Below are positions 62,966 to 64,000 of a stretch of 64,000 nucleotides of DNA, one piece after another (position 1 is the stretch's first letter; each line of letters begins with the position of its first letter). The position numbers and the translations under genes were made by a program. Location: the NCBI RefSeq assembly GCF_000427405.1, contig NZ_ATXY01000005.1:124001-188000 (forward strand), given 5' to 3'. Source of the stretch: Flectobacillus major DSM 103 (lineage in GTDB: Bacteria; Bacteroidota; Bacteroidia; Cytophagales; Spirosomataceae). Under the pieces are notes generated by a model. The model saw only the letters and a program-made list of their open reading frames with translations. It was not told where the DNA came from and ran no database searches.

Positions 62966-64000
62966 ATGAAAAAAATAGTATTGAGTCTGATTTTGACTTT
63001 ATTAGGTATACGCATTACTACTGCTCAGACACTCCCAAAAACAACTAAAACTCGTCCAAATATTGTACTGATTGTAGCCGACGATCTGGGCTTCGGCGAT
63101 GTTGGTTTTAATGGGCAGCAGCTTATCAAAACGCCCAACATAGACCGTTTAGCATCGCAGGGTATGAAGTTTTCACAATTTTATGCTGGCACATCAGTGT
63201 GTGCACCTTCTCGCTCGGCTTTAATTTCGGGCTTGCATACTGGGCATACTTATATCCGAGGCAACAAAGGCGTACAGCCTGAAGGACAAGAACCTATTGC
63301 CGATTCTGTGTTAACTGTAGCCGAAGTTTTGAAAAAAGCAGGTTATATTACGGGTGCATTTGGTAAATGGGGGCTGGGGCCGGTGGGTTCGGAAGGCGAC
63401 CCCAACAAGCAAGGATTTGACCAGTTTTTTGGGTATAACTGCCAAACATTAGCACACCGCTATTACCCCAATCATTTATGGAATAATGCCGAAAAAATAG
63501 TGCTAGAGGCCAACGAGAATTTGGTAAAGAATAAAATTTATGCCCCAGATTTAATTCAAAATAAGGCATTAGATTTTATAGAATCACAGAGAAATGGAAA
63601 ACCATTTTTCTTGTTTTTACCTTATATATTACCTCATGCAGAGCTGATTGTACCAGAAGATAGTATTTTTCAATATTATAAAGGAAAGTTTGCTGAAAAG
63701 CCTTTCAAAGGACATGATTATGGCCCCAAAGCAACTGTTGGAGGGTATGCTTCTCAGGAATATCCTCATGCAGCTTTTGCTGCTATGGTTACTCGATTAG
63801 ACTGGTATGTGGGGCAAGTGGTGGCCAAACTAAAAGAAAAAGGACTAGACAAAAATACTATTATTGTTTTTTCAAGCGACAACGGCCCTCATGTTGAAGG
63901 AGGGGCTGACCCTAGTTTTTTCAAAAGTAGTGGGAAATTTAAGGGGGTAAAGCGTGATTTGTATGAAGGTGGTATTCGAGAGCCTTTTATAGTTACTTGG
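62966..64000 (+). CDS. S1-family sulfatase (3' partial)
   Basis: 345 residues visible; the frame is open to the right edge. Signal peptide (KKIVLSLILTLLGIRITTA), then NIVLIVADDLGFGDVG with the metal-binding Asp39-Asp40, and the formylglycine signature CAPSR with Cys79. KWGLG near 137 and SSDNGPH near 310 provide further active-site residues. It needs conversion of Cys79 by a formylglycine- or anaerobic sulfatase-maturing enzyme, not in this window. Position behind susCD and the GH106-like enzyme suggests removal of sulfate from a rhamnose-containing glycan; the sulfated position is unknown. Confidence 0.9.
   Translation, partial: MKKIVLSLILTLLGIRITTAQTLPKTTKTRPNIVLIVADDLGFGDVGFNGQQLIKTPNIDRLASQGMKFSQFYAGTSVCAPSRSALISGLHTGHTYIRGNKGVQPEGQEPIADSVLTVAEVLKKAGYITGAFGKWGLGPVGSEGDPNKQGFDQFFGYNCQTLAHRYYPNHLWNNAEKIVLEANENLVKNKIYAPDLIQNKALDFIESQRNGKPFFLFLPYILPHAELIVPEDSIFQYYKGKFAEKPFKGHDYGPKATVGGYASQEYPHAAFAAMVTRLDWYVGQVVAKLKEKGLDKNTIIVFSSDNGPHVEGGADPSFFKSSGKFKGVKRDLYEGGIREPFIVTW

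Overview
The window is a chromosomal segment from a Bacteroidota bacterium, most likely of the Cytophagales. The signs are three SusC/SusD outer-membrane pairs, two ECF sigma/FecR cassettes feeding STN-type TonB receptors, a fused SecDF, TAnnTTTG-type -7 promoter boxes, AT-rich intergenic DNA and few Shine-Dalgarno sequences. Genus cannot be read from this sequence alone. No rRNA, tRNA, CRISPR array, intact insertion sequence or prophage was seen.

Layout. 1-1241: 3' end of a membrane-anchored cytochrome c gene plus two tiny overlapping membrane-protein genes. 1422-10747 (minus strand): a glycan locus reading ECF sigma, FecR, SusC, SusD and then, behind a terminator-like hairpin, a GH29 fucosidase. 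11530-13564 (minus): arsR-arsC-acr3 arsenic resistance operon. 13693-15162: Tat-exported Gfo/Idh/MocA oxidoreductase. 15329-18802: small secreted hypothetical and SecDF. 19135-24885: TolC/adaptor/RND efflux operon. 25075-34295: genes for glucuronoxylan breakdown: two GH43 enzymes, mannonate dehydratase, GH67 alpha-glucuronidase and an SDR probably acting as fructuronate reductase, with a divergent LacI-type regulator that carries an extra N-terminal zinc ribbon; a Fic protein lies inside this block. 34480-37856: a TonB-dependent receptor-like barrel and a secreted endonuclease/exonuclease/phosphatase-family protein. 38008-41301: PQQ dehydrogenase with a nested cytochrome c domain, divergent from a LysR regulator. 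41539-48481: second ECF sigma/FecR/SusC/SusD locus. 48733-54739: MarR regulator and a second RND efflux operon. 55222-64000: third SusC/SusD pair (without STN domain or sigma/anti-sigma), a GH106-like rhamnosidase and a sulfatase running off the window.

How it fits together. The organism looks like a plant or algal polysaccharide degrader: fucose-, xylan/glucuronate- and rhamnose-directed enzymes sit beside outer-membrane glycan importers, with two loci controlled by cell-surface signalling and one sugar-acid branch by a LacI repressor. The most interesting non-coding signals are (i) a matching two-hairpin leader between fecR and susC in both sigma-controlled loci, the second hairpin followed by a T-run as in an attenuator; (ii) a duplicated TTGAC-type operator upstream of marR and its efflux operon, which also fixes the marR start; (iii) a near-perfect LacI-type palindrome between the zinc-ribbon LacI gene and uxuA; and (iv) a 25-bp-arm palindrome of REP type at 3535-3593.
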